A stretch of DNA of 6,348 bases, taken from the NCBI GenBank assembly GCA_041855735.1, contig JBHAEV010000165.1:1-6348 (forward strand), in the 5' to 3' direction. The DNA comes from CALALP01 sp041855735 (GTDB lineage Bacteria; Bacillota; Clostridia; Lachnospirales; Lachnospiraceae). Each line of letters starts with the position of its first letter. Within the stretch, counting starts at the first letter, position 1. The translations under genes and the position numbers were made by a program. The notes under the pieces are model-generated. The model worked only from the letters and a program-made list of their open reading frames with translations. It was not told the origin of the DNA and searched no databases. Below are positions 6,029-6,348 of the stretch, in pieces.

Positions 6029-6348
6029 ATGAAAAACAAAGGGAGTATGAAAAAAACAGCCGCATTTTTGCTGTCAACCATGGCGCTGGCGAGTGTGGCG
6101 GTGATTTTGCCGAAGCAGGATGCATACGGATTTTTATCGACAACCACGCTGGAGCCGCCTACGGCTACGGCTCCGGCGGAGTCGACAACGGTGTCCCCGA
6201 CACCGGCAGCGACAACCACCGCAGCAACGACCACCGCAGCGACAACCGCCGCAGCAACGACTGCGGCAACCGTTACAACGCCGGCTGCAACGACTGCGCC
6301 GACCACATCATCTTCAACCGGCGGATCGAGCGGAGGCGTTACACCGAG
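6029..6348 (+). CDS. Secreted or surface protein with Thr/Ala/Pro-rich linker, 5' end only
   Basis: Seen: the frame is open from ATG 6029 to the window end (106 full codons), so the gene is truncated by the window. Residues 1-34 look like a signal peptide: a basic start (K2, K4, K8, K9), a hydrophobic core (about 11-27) and a likely cleavage near AYG (32-34). From about residue 37 the protein is almost only Thr, Ala, Pro, Ser, then Gly/Ser. Several near-identical AATTT/AATTA units are encoded by 15-bp repeats. Known: such low-complexity stretches commonly serve as flexible or glycosylated linkers between a signal peptide and a folded domain in exported proteins of Gram-positive bacteria. There is no lipobox Cys. 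The functional domain lies beyond the window, so no activity can be assigned. It follows a terminator and is probably its own transcription unit. Confidence 0.8.
   Translation, partial: MKNKGSMKKTAAFLLSTMALASVAVILPKQDAYGFLSTTTLEPPTATAPAESTTVSPTPAATTTAATTTAATTAAATTAATVTTPAATTAPTTSSSTGGSSGGVTP
6206..6265 (+). repeat. Four tandem 15-bp repeats coding Ala-Ala-Thr-Thr-Thr/Ala
   Basis: Four consecutive 15-bp units begin at 6206, 6221, 6236 and 6251, starting GCAGCGACAACC or GCAGCAACGAC. Units alternate between two spellings, so units 1+2 resemble units 3+4 as a 30-bp repeat. All are in frame, so copy-number change would lengthen or shorten the linker without breaking the gene. Confidence 0.75.

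Noticed and set aside
6025..6306. A 93-codon Val/Ala-rich open frame on the - strand
   Set aside because: It is the complement of the Thr/Ala repeat of the secreted-protein gene, which has a ribosome binding site and signal peptide on the + strand.

Overview
The window reads as accessory or lifestyle DNA from a Gram-positive anaerobe of the Firmicutes, probably a clostridial lineage. The evidence is strong purine-rich Shine-Dalgarno sequences, use of TTG and GTG starts, an extended -10 promoter, a lipobox lipoprotein and medium-to-low GC with AT-rich intergenic stretches. The species cannot be named from sequence alone. All recognisable genes are on the + strand.

Region 1 (about 42-2504) is one long gene of about 820 residues. 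Its N-terminal half has the signatures of a Mbeg1-like (DUF2974) alpha/beta-hydrolase lipase: a CRGT...W motif, a GHSKGG nucleophile elbow, a following DAPG strand, and downstream Asp and His residues that could complete a triad. It has no signal peptide. The C-terminal half is a long helical region ending in a 92-residue module of about WXG100 size. This is the order seen in 'reverse' type VII secretion (T7SSb) lipase toxins such as staphylococcal TslA, with the enzyme first and the secretion/LXG-like part last. It is the most interesting candidate in the window.

Region 2 (2505-2772) is short. It holds an open stretch resembling part of the C-terminal half of gene 1 (a possible decayed or miniature paralogue), then an AT-rich promoter region with a perfect 15-bp palindrome and an extended -10.

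Region 3 (2773-5750) is a two-gene operon. The first gene encodes a lipoprotein solute-binding protein of the sugar-binding family 1 type. The second encodes a membrane-anchored regulator with two TM helices, a large Cache-like extracytoplasmic domain and a C-terminal LuxR-type HTH. The genes are directly adjacent or overlapping and no permease or ATPase is seen. The simplest reading is a ligand-sensing pair, in which the lipoprotein captures a solute and the membrane regulator transduces the signal. A good intrinsic terminator (5756-5789) closes the operon.

Region 4 (5790-6348) is a purine-rich leader with an inverted repeat, followed by the 5' end of a secreted or surface protein. That protein has a signal peptide and a Thr/Ala/Pro-rich low-complexity stretch built on 15-bp repeats, and it runs off the window.
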